Shown: positions 23,921 to 34,244, counted from the first letter of the stretch. The stretch is DNA of 64,000 nt from Sipunculus nudus (GCA_026874595.1 CM049316.1:14201839-14265838), one strand, 5' to 3'. A program made the numbers and translations. Notes: a model not told the origin generated them from the sequence alone.

Positions 23921-24913
23921 TTACGCGTAAAAGCTGGCGCGGTTTTCTCTTCCGCCAAGTAAGAAGTCCAGGAATTCTCTGGCTTCCATGTTCTCTGGCA
24001 CGGAGCGTTTGGACCCTAGAAGAAAGTCCATGTAGCCTGGTCGATGGTTCTTCTTTCCGAACAGAAACTCTCTGTAGCCCGATAACCTAGCCCTTTTCAA
24101 GTCTTCCAAGTTGTTCATGCCGTAGTTAGGGTACTCGGGTAAACTTCGTTTGCTGCGTTTTACCTCTTCCACACTTCCTGTGCTTGCGTCCTTCTTTTCC
24201 ATGCCTTGACCGAGCAAAAATTCCAGGAATTCTGGATCTACCCGCTTACCAAGCAAAAATTTTACATAGTCCTCTTTGTTTGCGAATCTTTTTCTTGCGC
24301 CGAGAAGGAATTTAAGATAATCGGAGTTTGGGTTTCGCTTACCCAGGACAAAGTCTATGTAGTCTTGAGCATTCTTTTTCCCCATCAAAAAGTCCATATA
24401 CTCCTTGCTGCGTTTTGCTGCTTTAATATCCATATCATTTTCGTCACGCTTGCCCAGTAGAAAATCCACGTAATTCTTTCCATCTCTTTTGCCCATCAAA
24501 AAGTCCAAATAGTCTTTACCTCTCTTTCCCAACAGAAAATCGACATAATCTTTCCCCCTTTTTCCCATTAGGAAATCAAGGTAATCTTTACCTCTTTTGC
24601 CCATTAAGAAGTCTACGTAATCCTTTCCACGTTTTCCCATCAGGAAATCCATGTAGTCCTTTCCCCTTTTTCCCATTAGAAAGTCCATATATTCTTTTCC
24701 GCGCTTACCCATTAGAAAGTCCATGTATTCTCGTGATCGTTTCCCCATTATGAAATCCATGTAGTCTTTTCCTCTTTTCCCCATCAGGAAATCCATGAAG
24801 TTCTGTCTTGAAGGGGTTCTTTTGTCATCTTCCTGTGTTTGTTCCTCGGCACAGCGAGACTGCGTGACCACTAGCAACACAAGTGCGCTTACCAGCCACC
24901 AGTAGAAGTTCAT
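23921..24913 (-). CDS. multi-copy amidated neuropeptide precursor (YxDFLM/L-amide type)
   Basis: This is a single-exon secreted prohormone. I start it at the ATG at 24913 (330 aa), which has an ACC context (A at -3). An in-frame ATG 18 bases upstream at 24931 has T at -3, and an in-frame TAA precedes it at 24944-24946. Residue numbers below count from the upstream ATG (336 aa in total). A hydrophobic signal peptide covers residues 7-27. Residues 39-328 hold 18 copies of an F-(M/x)-D-F-L-(M/L)-Gly motif, separated mainly by KR or KK, as expected for prohormone convertase cleavage, carboxypeptidase trimming and C-terminal amidation from Gly. Copies 2-9 repeat every 12 residues exactly (for example GKDYMDFLM-Gly-KR). 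Two acidic spacers (163-172 and 247-278) carry no peptide motif. Apart from the signal peptide there is no membrane segment. The family is not one I recognise. The -FLM-amide end recalls tachykinins and the DYMDF string recalls CCK/gastrin, but neither full signature is present. The neuropeptide class is strong; receptor and function are unknown. Confidence 0.93.
   Translation of the reverse strand: MNFYWWLVSALVLLVVTQSRCAEEQTQEDDKRTPSRQNFMDFLMGKRGKDYMDFIMGKRSREYMDFLMGKRGKEYMDFLMGKRGKDYMDFLMGKRGKDYVDFLMGKRGKDYLDFLMGKRGKDYVDFLLGKRGKDYLDFLMGKRDGKNYVDFLLGKRDENDMDIKAAKRSKEYMDFLMGKKNAQDYIDFVLGKRNPNSDYLKFLLGARKRFANKEDYVKFLLGKRVDPEFLEFLLGQGMEKKDASTGSVEEVKRSKRSLPEYPNYGMNNLEDLKRARLSGYREFLFGKKNHRPGYMDFLLGSKRSVPENMEAREFLDFLLGGRENRASFYA
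23948..24484 (-). repeat. diverged C-terminal peptide copies 10-18 and spacers
   Basis: These codons hold the irregular copies: GKNYVDFLL, SKEYMDFLM (followed by GKK), DYIDFVL, DYLKFLL, DYVKFLL, EFLEFLL, GYREFLF (followed by GKK), GYMDFLL and EFLDFLL. Four lack a simple Gly-dibasic site: copy 13 is followed by GARKR, copy 15 by GQG, copy 17 by GSKR and copy 18 by GGR. These may be non-amidated, differently cut, or decaying. Spacing is variable, unlike the regular block upstream, so the 3' part looks older or less homogenised. Confidence 0.82.
24485..24772 (-). repeat. eight exact-length 36-bp coding repeats (peptide copies 2-9)
   Basis: Eight consecutive units of 12 codons each encode a 9-residue peptide plus Gly-Lys-Arg: GKDYMDFIM, SREYMDFLM, GKEYMDFLM, GKDYMDFLM, GKDYVDFLM, GKDYLDFLM, GKDYVDFLL and GKDYLDFLM. 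The unvarying 36-bp period suggests growth by unequal crossing-over or slippage. Substitutions are conservative: M/V/L/I at the residue after Tyr, and M/L at the amidated end. The acidic residue before Tyr would suit tyrosine sulfation, which is an inference. Confidence 0.9.
24851..24913 (-). other. signal peptide of the neuropeptide precursor
   Basis: This segment encodes residues 7-27 of the 336-residue reading. It begins Met-Asn-Phe-Tyr-Trp-Trp and runs into an uninterrupted hydrophobic core rich in Leu and Val (residues 13-22), then a polar TQSRCA end. Cleavage could fall after Ser25, Cys27 or Ala28; the motif does not decide between them. The mature part then begins acidic (EEQTQEDD) before the first KR at 37-38. 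Confidence 0.88.
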
Positions 24914-24971
24914 GGTTCCGGATACTGGCATTGATGCGCGTATTTACCTCGTCTTAGCGTTTTCACCAGAT

Positions 24972-25103
24972 TTACTTCCAAGCAGCAATATCAGAAGCTT
25001 CTGTGGGGAATGGACTTGCGGACGAAACCACCTTGATATATTTTAGCCAGAGATAAATCAGTCCACGTGTGCGAGGTCTAAAGTATTTCTTAGGTATTTG
25101 CAT
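24972..25103 (-). other. possible upstream ORF in the 5' leader
   Basis: If transcription starts near 25135, the first ATG met is at 25103. It opens a 43-codon frame ending in TAA at 24972, before the main start at 24913. Such a uORF could dampen translation. The leader is inferred, so this is tentative. Confidence 0.2.
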
Positions 25104-25163
25104 TCACAGACTGCAGCTTAACGGCTGGCAGTTGTAGTGGCAGACTTCCTACGCGCAAGAGGT

Positions 25164-25170
25164 CTTATAG
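25164..25170 (-). promoter_or_regulatory. TATA-like box of the neuropeptide gene
   Basis: On the minus strand this reads CTATAAG. It would place transcription start near 25135 and give a 5' leader of roughly 220 bases before the chosen ATG. A CCAAT box lies about 40 bases further upstream. The assignment comes from position and motif only. Confidence 0.4.
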
Positions 25171-25204
25171 GCTATCGCTGTAACCGCTTTAGGATACTGT
25201 CGTT

Positions 25205-25209
25205 ATTGG
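25205..25209 (-). promoter_or_regulatory. CCAAT box upstream of the neuropeptide TATA
   Basis: The plus strand reads ATTGG, that is CCAAT on the minus strand, in the usual window upstream of the TATA-like box at 25164-25170. A GC-rich CCGCCC is also present near 25251. Short motifs like these occur often by chance. Confidence 0.3.
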
Positions 25210-26009
25210 CTGAAGCTTCATCACCATGTAACCAATAGCGTCCCTTGTCTCCGCCCTGAGATCGATCGCCGCTATCCGTTTAGCACCGAAACCAACTGAT
25301 GGCGTAAATTGCTTGAGGCAGCATTTCTCAGCCAATTACAAGAGCCCTGCTAACATGCAATAGTTCCCCTGCTTCTCAGTGGAATATAATCTATCCGATG
25401 GCATCATAAACCTACCACTGTTGATATGTTTCAGTTTTACTTATGTTGTGGCATCTTAATTTAATGACGCCTCTAGCTGATCAGGTTTTAAGGATCGCCC
25501 AATGGCTGAAATTTAAAGACTTGAAATCATACACAACCTTAGTATATATGGTCGTGGGATTATGTGAAAATCTTATTTTTTCAGGATTACCACCACCTGA
25601 TATAAATGGGATTGGAAACTGAAAACCTGTGTTATAAAACCTATTTGTATTAAATATGCCAGAAAAGCATACGTCCTGCCTGACAGTCGAAGTGATAGGT
25701 GTAGATTTTTCAATTTCGTTATACTTGCTTCTGTTGAAAAAAGGTGAGTCAAAGTCTGAGTGACGTCATTTCAACCTCAACTTTATATTTTTCTGTTTGT
25801 GTTGACATATATAAATGGTACACTTCGTGGTTTTTGTTGCATTTTTTATGTAAAAAATTCAATACTAATTTATATTTCATTTCTTTGCTTAAAATTAATA
25901 TATTAAGTAAACCATCTCTAACACTTTAAATCACGAAGAGAGTCACTAACTCTCGTGTTAAAAAAATTATATAAATTTGCAATAAGTTTGGCCGGAATAA
26001 CAAAGAGTT
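25210..26009. other. 5' flank of the neuropeptide gene
   Basis: Contains a CRE (25761-25768) and CCAAT-type motifs, including ACCAATAGCG near 25230 and GCCAATTAC near 25332. No gene is seen; the plus-strand frame at 25744-25929 is AT-rich and anonymous. Confidence 0.35.
25761..25768. promoter_or_regulatory. palindromic CRE (TGACGTCA) upstream of the neuropeptide gene
   Basis: A perfect 8-bp cAMP-response element lies about 600 bases upstream of the inferred transcription start. CREB/ATF control of neuropeptide genes is well known in animals, so the position is suggestive. Other TGACGTCA sites occur in repeats elsewhere in the window (62.3, 62.95, 63.0 kb), so chance or repeat origin is possible. 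Confidence 0.25.
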
Positions 26010-26490
26010 ATCATAGTAGCGGTGTGGTCGTATTACAGGCATAATTGTCATAGTTAAATGATCGTTTTCATTTAGATCGGGTGGTCGTTTCAGAGGTGTG
26101 GTTGTGTTAGGGGGATGTTTGTATTAATTCAATGGTCGTTATCATTTAGATGTTGTGATTGTGATAGCGTGGTGGTTGGGTAAAAGGGGTATTTGTATTA
26201 TTTCAATGGTCGATTTCATTTAGATGTTGTGATCGTGTAAGTGGTGTGGTTGTGTTACAGGGGTGTTCGTGTTAGTGAGATGGTCGTTTTCATTTTCATC
26301 GGGTGATTGTTTTGGCGGGGTGGTTGTTTTAGAGAGGTGTTTGTGTTAGTTTAGTGGTCGTTTTCATTTAGATGGTGTGATCGTGTTAGATGTGTGGTTG
26401 TGTTAGATGGGTATTCGTTTTGTGCATTGGCCGTATTTATTTTGATCGGGTGATTGTGTTAGCGGGTCGTTTAGGTGGATGGGTCATGTT
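26010..26490. repeat. 74-bp minisatellite, about six copies
   Basis: The TGGTCGTTTTCATTTAGAT word recurs with its core at 26062, 26136, 26210, 26284, 26358 and 26431, a spacing of 74 bases (73 once). Each unit itself divides into about four related pieces of about 18 bases (for example GGTGTGGTTGTGTTAGAG), which resemble the 18-bp unit at 37.2-38.05 kb. Confidence 0.85.
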
Positions 26491-26499
26491 GGCGGAAAG

Positions 26500-28109
26500 T
26501 TTATCTTATTGCCGTACATTTCAGTAATAACTCAAGCCTTCGGTATTCTTTTGGCTTAAAATGAACATTTAAAATTAAGAAATGATATGAATGATTAAAC
26601 CATTTGAACCACCAAAATATGTCTATTTATTTCTCATAAGCTTGTGAGAGACCAGTAAAGACCAGGGAGAGAATTTCTAGTTCTATATCCAGCTGGTTTT
26701 TCTGAAATAATAACAACCCTAAAATTGCCTTCGTAATGTTGGTTTGCAAAATCAGCAAACTTTTACTTTCTTAATGCTAGCATGAATACTTCAAACAAGT
26801 TGTTGACAGATAATATCTCGCCCACGTTCGATTCGCTTCATAATCCACGCATATTTAATGAGGTCACCAGACTGGTGAAGCCGTGATGACTTAACAAACA
26901 TCTGATGGATATTCATGAAACTCAACCAATTAACGAATACAGTTTCTCGTCTGAATTTAATTCTTGGCAAAATTCACGCATATTTAATGAGGTCAGAGAT
27001 CACAAGACATAACACAGGCGTATTATGCACGGTTGTGGTGCTCTTGTTATAGATTTATATCAGCAAGATGTTATACTGCCCCTTGTCATACAGGCAGTAC
27101 ATTATGTGTGACGCGGCCAGCGCTTGGAATCATACACAACTCTTATCTGCATGCCCCATATTAATTATTTATTATTTACAGTATGTTTTGAGGTTTTAAA
27201 CACGTTTGATGATCCAAGTATCTGTGTCTTTGTTGCAAGTCATGTGACACAAGTGCTTGTAAGGTGTCGATGCTACTGCATACAGTGGTAACAAAATGAT
27301 AGAAACATTCACGGTTCAGGCAGTCCAATTTTGTCCAGATCGATTCAAAACTCCTTGAACATTTCACGAATTCGAAAAATCGTTGTCAGCGCTTCTCTAC
27401 CTAGAAAAAAAATTAAACCTCTCAATCAATGGAGTCTGACATTAACAAAAGGAATGAAAACTTGGATCGTCCGTCCACTATTATATTCGGAATATTTCTC
27501 AGAATATTAATCTTTTTATAAAAAGATATTTCATTCCGCAATTATCATGAAAATGTTTCTAGGCGTTTTTTGAAAAGAAACAAAATAAAAAAACAGACCA
27601 TATAGGAAGACATAAGGGTGAAATACTTAAAGACTAAGAACCTTCACGTGTGCAACAGAAACGTCTTCCTAAAAGAATGACATCCCAACTTGAACATAAT
27701 TCCAATACCAGCAAAATCCAAACATGAGTAATATTCCAACATGGACAAGATTCAGAAAAGTTCCAACATTCCAATACTTACTACAATCTGGCAAGACAAA
27801 CGTAGTATTCCATCTGGGACAACATCCCAACCGGATGCTATGTTCCAAAAGAGTCGACCTTCTAGGAGGCACAACATTATGTGTGGACAATGTTTACTTT
27901 TTTCAATATGACTAACTTTCTCAACGCTACGTTTAATTTTAAACATTTCAAAATTAATTGACTATATACAAATAATATTTCCACACATGTAAATATTGCC
28001 GAAATAACTTATATACACGTTTCATATCTCACCAGTATAGCTGTGCAGGGAGTGAACGATTCAGAATTTGAGTAAAGGTGGTGTTACACACCCTGTCACA
28101 CATAAAAAT
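26500..28109. other. AT-rich noncoding stretch
   Basis: No gene is supported. At 26840-27000 two similar passages share ACGCATATTTAATGAGGTCA. At 27665-27890 short words such as ATTCCAACATGGACAAGATTC-like strings recur loosely, giving a quasi-periodic look but no clean unit. Confidence 0.4.
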
Positions 28110-28513
28110 TTTGCCGGCAGTACCGGCTTCTGTGGCTTCTGGGATGATTGTGAGTTCGAATCTCAGCCGAGGCGATGAGACCTTTCACCGTGACGGTTGG
28201 CCCCCACGCAGGTTGGGGGCGCTCTGCAGGCTTTATGGGGAGACTATGCCCAACAGTCGTGTTTCACTTACAATCAAGTGCGTCTTTCGGGGGTTCCTCG
28301 TTGTTATGACCCAGACAGGGGGTTGACACGCACGCACCCAGGACTCGCAGGAGCGGTACACCGAGCCTGGTTGACGCCAGGATAATCGAGTGTAAGCTCC
28401 TGTCACGTAGTTCGAAACCGGAATGGAACTCTGCAGATGTGCATAGTACAGAGTTAAGCAAGCATTAAAAAATAGAGGCGGATACCTCCACTTAACGAAA
28501 GTTTGCCGGCAGT
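28110..28513 (+). mobile_element. possible tRNA-derived SINE with 12-bp target duplication
   Basis: TTTGCCGGCAGT occurs exactly at 28110-28121 and again at 28502-28513, bracketing about 380 bases. Inside, near the left end, AGTTCGAATCT (28153-28163) fits a polymerase III B box and TGGCTTCTGGG (about 28131-28141) loosely fits an A box, although the two are closer together than in a tRNA. An A-rich patch lies near the right end (28466-28473). The GC content is higher than the flanks. Confidence 0.5.
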
Positions 28514-28519
28514 GTTATT

Positions 28520-30933
28520 AGACTTTGTACATAACCCTTGCGTGCAGACATAAAAGGATAAACGGTGCGAGACACAAATATATTATACTATTACCTAGAT
28601 TTCATGTATAAAAGGGGAAGCGGCTCCCTCTAAATCTGTCCCTGCTTCGCCTGCTTAAGATATGGAACTACAGTATGGGTCTACCTAAGATATGGGTCCA
28701 GCTTGCAACTAAGTTTTACTTAACCACTTTTTAAACTGTTCCGAATGTCCTAAATCAGGTCAAACTTTTAAAATCAATTCAGCGATCTTTTTTTGTGTGA
28801 TAAATCAAAGTGTCAGGCGTTTAGTAATTCTTGCTGACATCATGTCCCCTCATGCATGTCACTTGAATTGAAAGTGTGTATTTATTTTACTGCTCAAATC
28901 AGTCTTAGAAACTGATGGCATCAACATAACAATTTCCTAAACAAATGCTTTCTAGGCCGTTCCCATGGTGAGCCAGATGTTTTGCCGCCAACATTGAAAC
29001 AGGTGCACCCGCATGTTAAAGATGAATTTGAATGACGCTCTGAGACCAGAGACACATCGATACTAAATGCTCAGACACGAGGAGATTACAGTAATCGGTT
29101 TTCTCTCTGGCTGATTTGGTGGCTAACCAAGTATACACGGTTGTCATGAAAGCTGTGAAACCCCAGAGGACAATGGCGTTGTCTCCGCGCTTGGGCCTCT
29201 ATTTGAGCAGCAAAACAACACCATAACTGATGTCCTACGCTCTTTACTCAGCGGTTATATACTGCAGTCGTTTTGTATCTCCTTCATTTTAACTGTGCTT
29301 TCTAAACGAATTCTCGTTGGCCTCATTCTTTGCCCTGTGCGAACCCTGGTGGTGAAACCCGGAGAATCTTGCTATACAAAGCAGCGGTTAAAACGAAGGA
29401 GACCTGAAACGACTGCAGTGCATAACCGTTGCATGGGGAGTGTACTGATGTTGTGAAGGCGTCAGGGTGGTAGTTCAGGATATAGGTTCATCCAATTCAT
29501 GTACCATTCATCATTTGTTCTCATTTGTATTTGTATCATTAAAAGGTATATTACCACTTCTGACGAATTTTTGGGAAGTTATGTTTTTACCCATGTCGTC
29601 ATGTCGTCTGTCTGTTAATGTAAAATAATAGGTTAAATTTTGGAAATAATTCCTATCATGAATTTCAAAATTATTTACATGAATTTTTTTTCTCTAAAAT
29701 TTTATTACAATTATCACAAAAGATATATACCAATATGGAACCAATATGTGTTTCTATATACTGGATTTTTAACACAAATATGTATAGTTGCTAGGAAAAT
29801 GCAATCATTGCCCAATCTACAACGCATTTTTGTGCAGTTGAGATAGATTTACTTGAGGTATACGGTAAATGGGAGAATCTTCCTTGTTACAGATAGGAGT
29901 ACACGACAGTAGATGTATCAACGATTTCTCACAATTCTGGTTTTCGTACTGATAAGTTTTACCGTCCGGTCGGTTGATGGATCGAGCCTCGATCCTGGGC
30001 CTCTGGGTTAAAATATACAACCACAGGGGTCCATTTAGGTAAAAAAAACATGCAAGGAACAGCTGCCGGATAGCAATCAGAAATATCATGTACAGTTCCC
30101 ATTTTTTAATTTGATCGGAGAAATAACTTTCTCTTTGCAGCCGTAATGAATCATATGTTGGCTCTGTATTATCTGGGTCTTTATGGACTGGGAAATAACA
30201 TGGGCTATACGCGTGACATTTATATATGAAGTGGAAATTTATGCATTCTACATATTGTATGAGTTTTAGTATAAGTTAATTGGTAGATGTAGTGACGGGC
30301 AGCAATACGTTTCCCCGCAGACTTGGATCAATGTGAACTGCCCACGTGCTGTACAACGCCTGACCTTTGAACGGCGTACTAAACTCTACGTAGTCTGTGT
30401 CGTTTGTCCGGGTGTCAGTCATGTCATATATGAGGCAAGCACGGCATTTGATTCATCATCGGATAATGTTCAAAGATTTTAAGGTTTCATGAAAGGGAAG
30501 GTTACCTTTTGATCAGTTAGGATCAGAAAAAGCAAATCGTCACTAGCTTTTATTTCAAAGTTTTTTTTTTTTTTTACATTCAACATTTCCAGCTTTTATT
30601 TCCCGCTTGTTTTTACAGCTGAATATTCTCTTCGTCCGGGTCCATGAAGATTTATTTGATAAAATTATTTCCATTTATCTTAATTTTTTGCTGTACATTA
30701 CACTCCACAGATTAAGATATGGAGAGACCCAGGGTCAGTTGTCCAGAAGACCAGTTTTGGAATAACTACCCAAGACGAGCCGGCTAGATCAATAATTCTG
30801 AAGTACCTATACCGACCAATTTTCTAAATTTAATTATTTTATCTTATATCTCTCTATAATTTTGATTACAATACCATGATTTTTCTCAACACAATGGACG
30901 GGCCACATTTACATAAAAAACTAGACCTTGTTT

Positions 30934-30970
<37 letters not shown>

Positions 30971-31375
30971 ATTGATAAGCTTTTGATACTCTGTATTTAA
31001 TATTGTTTACTGGACTGGCCCAGATATTCTACTTCCATCCTCTGCACCGTCATTAATTCATGATACTGTTATATGTATATATCTAAAATATATCGCTCGT
31101 GTATCATGGTCCCTTGTGATAGTTATATACAGCTACAATCAACTAATCAGATTTCCCCATGTATATTATTCCTAATGCTTTGTCCATTTGCTATCTTTTG
31201 TTATTAACCTGCCATTGTAAAACAATATAACCATTGTAAGTCAGTTAACCAAAGGTTCATATATCTATTATCCTGCAATCTAATATGCCGGTTGCCATTG
31301 TTCCCCATTTGGTGTTTTTGCTGTATTTTTCCACTTCATAAATTTCAAAACGTATTCCCAAGTTGGTAAAATCTA
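28520..31375. other. noncoding stretch with one dispersed repeat and simple tracts
   Basis: Contains a family A fragment (29311-29440), a poly-T run (about 30562-30576) and (TA)n at 30934-30972. A good acceptor-like CTTTCTCTTTGCAG lies near 30127-30140, but no convincing exon follows. No gene is supported. Confidence 0.4.
29311..29440 (+). repeat. dispersed repeat family A, copy 2 (partial)
   Basis: Shares CTCGTTGG, CCCTGTGCGAACCCTGGTGG, AATCTTGCTATACAAA and AGCGGTTA with the copies at 21915-22095 and 57660-57885. Only the right half of the family is present. Confidence 0.65.
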
Positions 31376-31378
31376 GTT

Positions 31379-32030
31379 CATTCTGGAGACGACTGCAGGT
31401 CATCTACCATCATCTGGTTCATCCTGGAGACAACTGGCCGTCATCTGGATCATCCTGGAGACAACTGTCCGTCATCTGGTTCATCCTGGAGACAACTGTC
31501 CGTCATCTGGTTCATCCTGGAGAAAACTGACCGTCATCTGGATCATCCTGGAGACGACTGACCGTGATCTAGTCTTTCCTGGAGACAACTGACCGTCACC
31601 TGAATCATCCTGGAGACAACTGACCGTCATCTGGATCATCCTGGAGACAACTTACGGTCATCTGGTTCATCCTGGAGACAACTGACCGTCATCTGGTTTA
31701 TCCTGGAGACAACCTACGATCATCTGGTTCATCCTGGAGACAACTGACCGTCATCTGGATCATCCTGGAGACGACTGACCGTCATCTGGATCATCCTGGA
31801 GACAACTTACCGTCATCTGGTTCATCCTTCGCAACTGACGGTCATCTGGTTCATCCGGGAGACAACTGACGGTCATCTGGTTCATCCTGGAGACAACTGA
31901 CCGTCATCTGGATCATCCTGGAGACAACTGACCGTCATCTGGTTCATCCTGAAGACAACTGACGGTCATATGGTTCATCCTGGAGACAACTGACGGACAT
32001 CTGGTTCATCCTGGGGACAACTGACCCCCT
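31379..32030. repeat. 31-bp minisatellite, about 21 copies
   Basis: The unit begins TCATCCTGGAGACAACTGAC and continues CGTCATCTGGW. The copies are well conserved with a few indels (for example near 31830). No coding frame persists across it. Confidence 0.95.
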
Positions 32031-32049
32031 ACCAAGTGCTTCCACGACC

Positions 32050-32223
32050 CTCAATTGAGATCGTGGTGAACCGTAGACCGAACGCGGTAAGTTGGGCCTA
32101 GGCTTAAGTGAAGTGAACTCGTATCAAAATGCCCTCACATCAGCAATCGCCGCAATAACAACACCACTGCGTGTGTGAAACCTGAGTTTAAACAAAATGT
32201 CTAAGTAACGTGTTTTCACAATT

Positions 32224-32254
<31 letters not shown>

Positions 32255-32955
32255 TTGGTATGATATGGTTAGGTATGATATATGTATGGTATGTATTACT
32301 CAAGAATGTTTTCTTTGACTACACACGGAACTTGGCGCGACCGAGCCACCTGTTTTGTAAACCACTGCCCGGACTCATTCATGTTCTGTCTATTTATTTG
32401 TATTTACTTGCGTTTTTTTATGCAAATACTTTGAAGAGCAAAATGTTCACAGCCGATGCTAAATTTGAAACAATAATAAAAAATCCCTGAATCTGCCTGA
32501 GAATACATAACCAAGATCATCCCTGTGGAAAACTATTACTGCGCCCACTTTTGTAGAAATAGTCCTTGAAATGAGTGGGTTGTAATTCTATTATGTATTC
32601 TAGCAAAAAATGAACAAGATACCCTGCCAATAGCAAGTTAGCTACCATAAAACAGTTCAAAGCAAATGTGTTTACCTGGTAAGCGTTCCTGTCCCTGCAC
32701 ATGCCTAGCAGATATACGACCACCTGATTATAGTAAGGTCAATATTTGGCTCAATATAACAAAAAGATCCTAAAACGCCCCCGCGGAGCAAGTTTGAATC
32801 GCGTTATTTCCGAAGCAAGGACTTCTGGTCCGGAAACCTTAATTATATGTGGTGACCTTAATGCAGCTTTTGTACTTTCCACGGTAACACAATGAAGGCT
32901 CAGCTGACACCAATAGTTAAAGAGCAACCTAGGATTACCGAAAATTCTAGGACAT
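32050..32955. other. noncoding stretch
   Basis: Contains (TTA)n/(TA)n at about 32222-32253. Frames at 32260-32490 (+) and 32517-32723 (-) have no recognisable features. No gene is supported. Confidence 0.4.
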
Positions 32956-32974
32956 TATCTGGACTGTGTATATA

Positions 32975-34190
32975 GACCACAGACCAGACAACAACGACAA
33001 AAAAGAACAAACAGCACACGCGCCAGATAACAACGACAGCAACAACAAACATTCAATAGGCATGAACAACAACACACAACATACAGTCGAGATAACAACG
33101 TCAACAGCAACAAACATCCCACAGACGAGATAACAACGTCAACAGCAACAAACAACACACAGGCCAGATAACAATATCAACTGCAACAAACAACACACAG
33201 GCCAGATAACAACGTCAACAGCAACAATCATCCCAAAAACTTGTTAACAAAGGGAACAGCAACAAACAACACACAGCCAAGATAACAACATAAACTGCAA
33301 CAAACAACACACAGGCCAGATACCAACGAGAACAGCAACAAACATCCCACAGGCCAGACAATAACGACAACAGCAACAAACAAATCACAGACCAGATAAC
33401 AACGACAACAGCAACAAACAACCCATAGGCCAGATTACAACGACAAAAGCAACAAACATGCCGCACCAGCTAACAACGTCAACAACAAACAACACCCAGG
33501 CCACAAAACAATGACAACAGCAACAAGCAGTCAACGATTCAGATAATAAGGTCAACAGCAACAAACATCCCACAGGTCAGATAACAACGACAAAAGCAAC
33601 AAACATGCCGCACCAGATAACAACGTCAACAACAAACAACACCCAGGCCACAAAACAATGACAACACCGACAAGCAGTCAACGATTCAGATAATAAGGTC
33701 AACAGCAACAAACATCCCACAGGTCAGATAACAACGACAAAAGCAACAAACATGCCGCAGGCCAGATAACAACGACAAAGCAACAAACATGCCGCAGGCC
33801 AGATCACAACGACAAAAGCAACACACATGCCGCAGGCCAGATAACAACGACAAAAGCAACAAACATGCCGCAGGTCAGATAACAACGACAAAAGCAACAC
33901 ACATGCCGCAGGCCAGTTAACAACGACAAAAGCAACAAACATGCCGCACCAGATAGCAACGTCAACAACAACAACAAACAAATCACAGGCTAGATAACAA
34001 CGACAACAGCAACAAACAACCCACATACCAGATTACAACAACAACAGCAAAAACAACCCACGGACCAGATCACAACGTCAACAGCAACAAAGATCCAACA
34101 TGCCAGATAACAATGAAAACAGCAACAAACATCCAAATGGCCAGATAACAACATCAAAAGCAACAAACAACCCACGGACCAGATAACAGA
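32975..34190. repeat. about 38-bp minisatellite, roughly 32 copies
   Basis: The unit resembles CAGATAACAACGACAACAGC followed by AACAAACAWCCCACAGGC, with frequent 1-2 base indels. A 147-bp higher-order block (four units) is duplicated, with ATGCCGCACCAG at about 33458 and again at about 33605. The purine/A-rich strand gives cysteine- and leucine-rich artefact frames on the minus strand. Confidence 0.93.
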
Positions 34191-34224
34191 TATCTTGGGT
34201 GTATACAGGATTATAGAATTTCAA

Positions 34225-34242
34225 GGGGGGGGGGGGGGGGGT
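34225..34242. repeat. poly-G run
   Basis: About 17 consecutive G, just after the right edge of the 38-bp minisatellite. Confidence 0.9.
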
Positions 34243-34244
34243 AG

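Noticed and set aside
23887..24460. Plus-strand open frames opposite the neuropeptide gene
   Set aside because: Shadows of the minus-strand coding repeats; no independent features.
24941..24950. Splice donor-like GAG|GTAAAT just upstream of the neuropeptide start (minus strand)
   Set aside because: Using it would splice out the start codon and the signal peptide. The complete secretory N-terminus in the same exon argues it is not used, although a 5' UTR isoform cannot be excluded.
28153..28163. B box considered as part of a true tRNA gene
   Set aside because: No cloverleaf can be drawn: the A-to-B spacing is too short, and no acceptor stem pairs around it. SINE remnant is the better reading.
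30127..30227. Acceptor-like TTTCTCTTTGCAG followed by a 27-codon frame
   Set aside because: The frame ends in TGA after a short anonymous peptide and has no donor or upstream partner; kept only as a weak motif.
33215..34175. Cysteine-rich frames on the minus strand resembling small secreted cysteine proteins
   Set aside because: They are the complement of the 38-bp minisatellite. They lack an N-terminal signal peptide followed by unique sequence, and they overlap in different frames.
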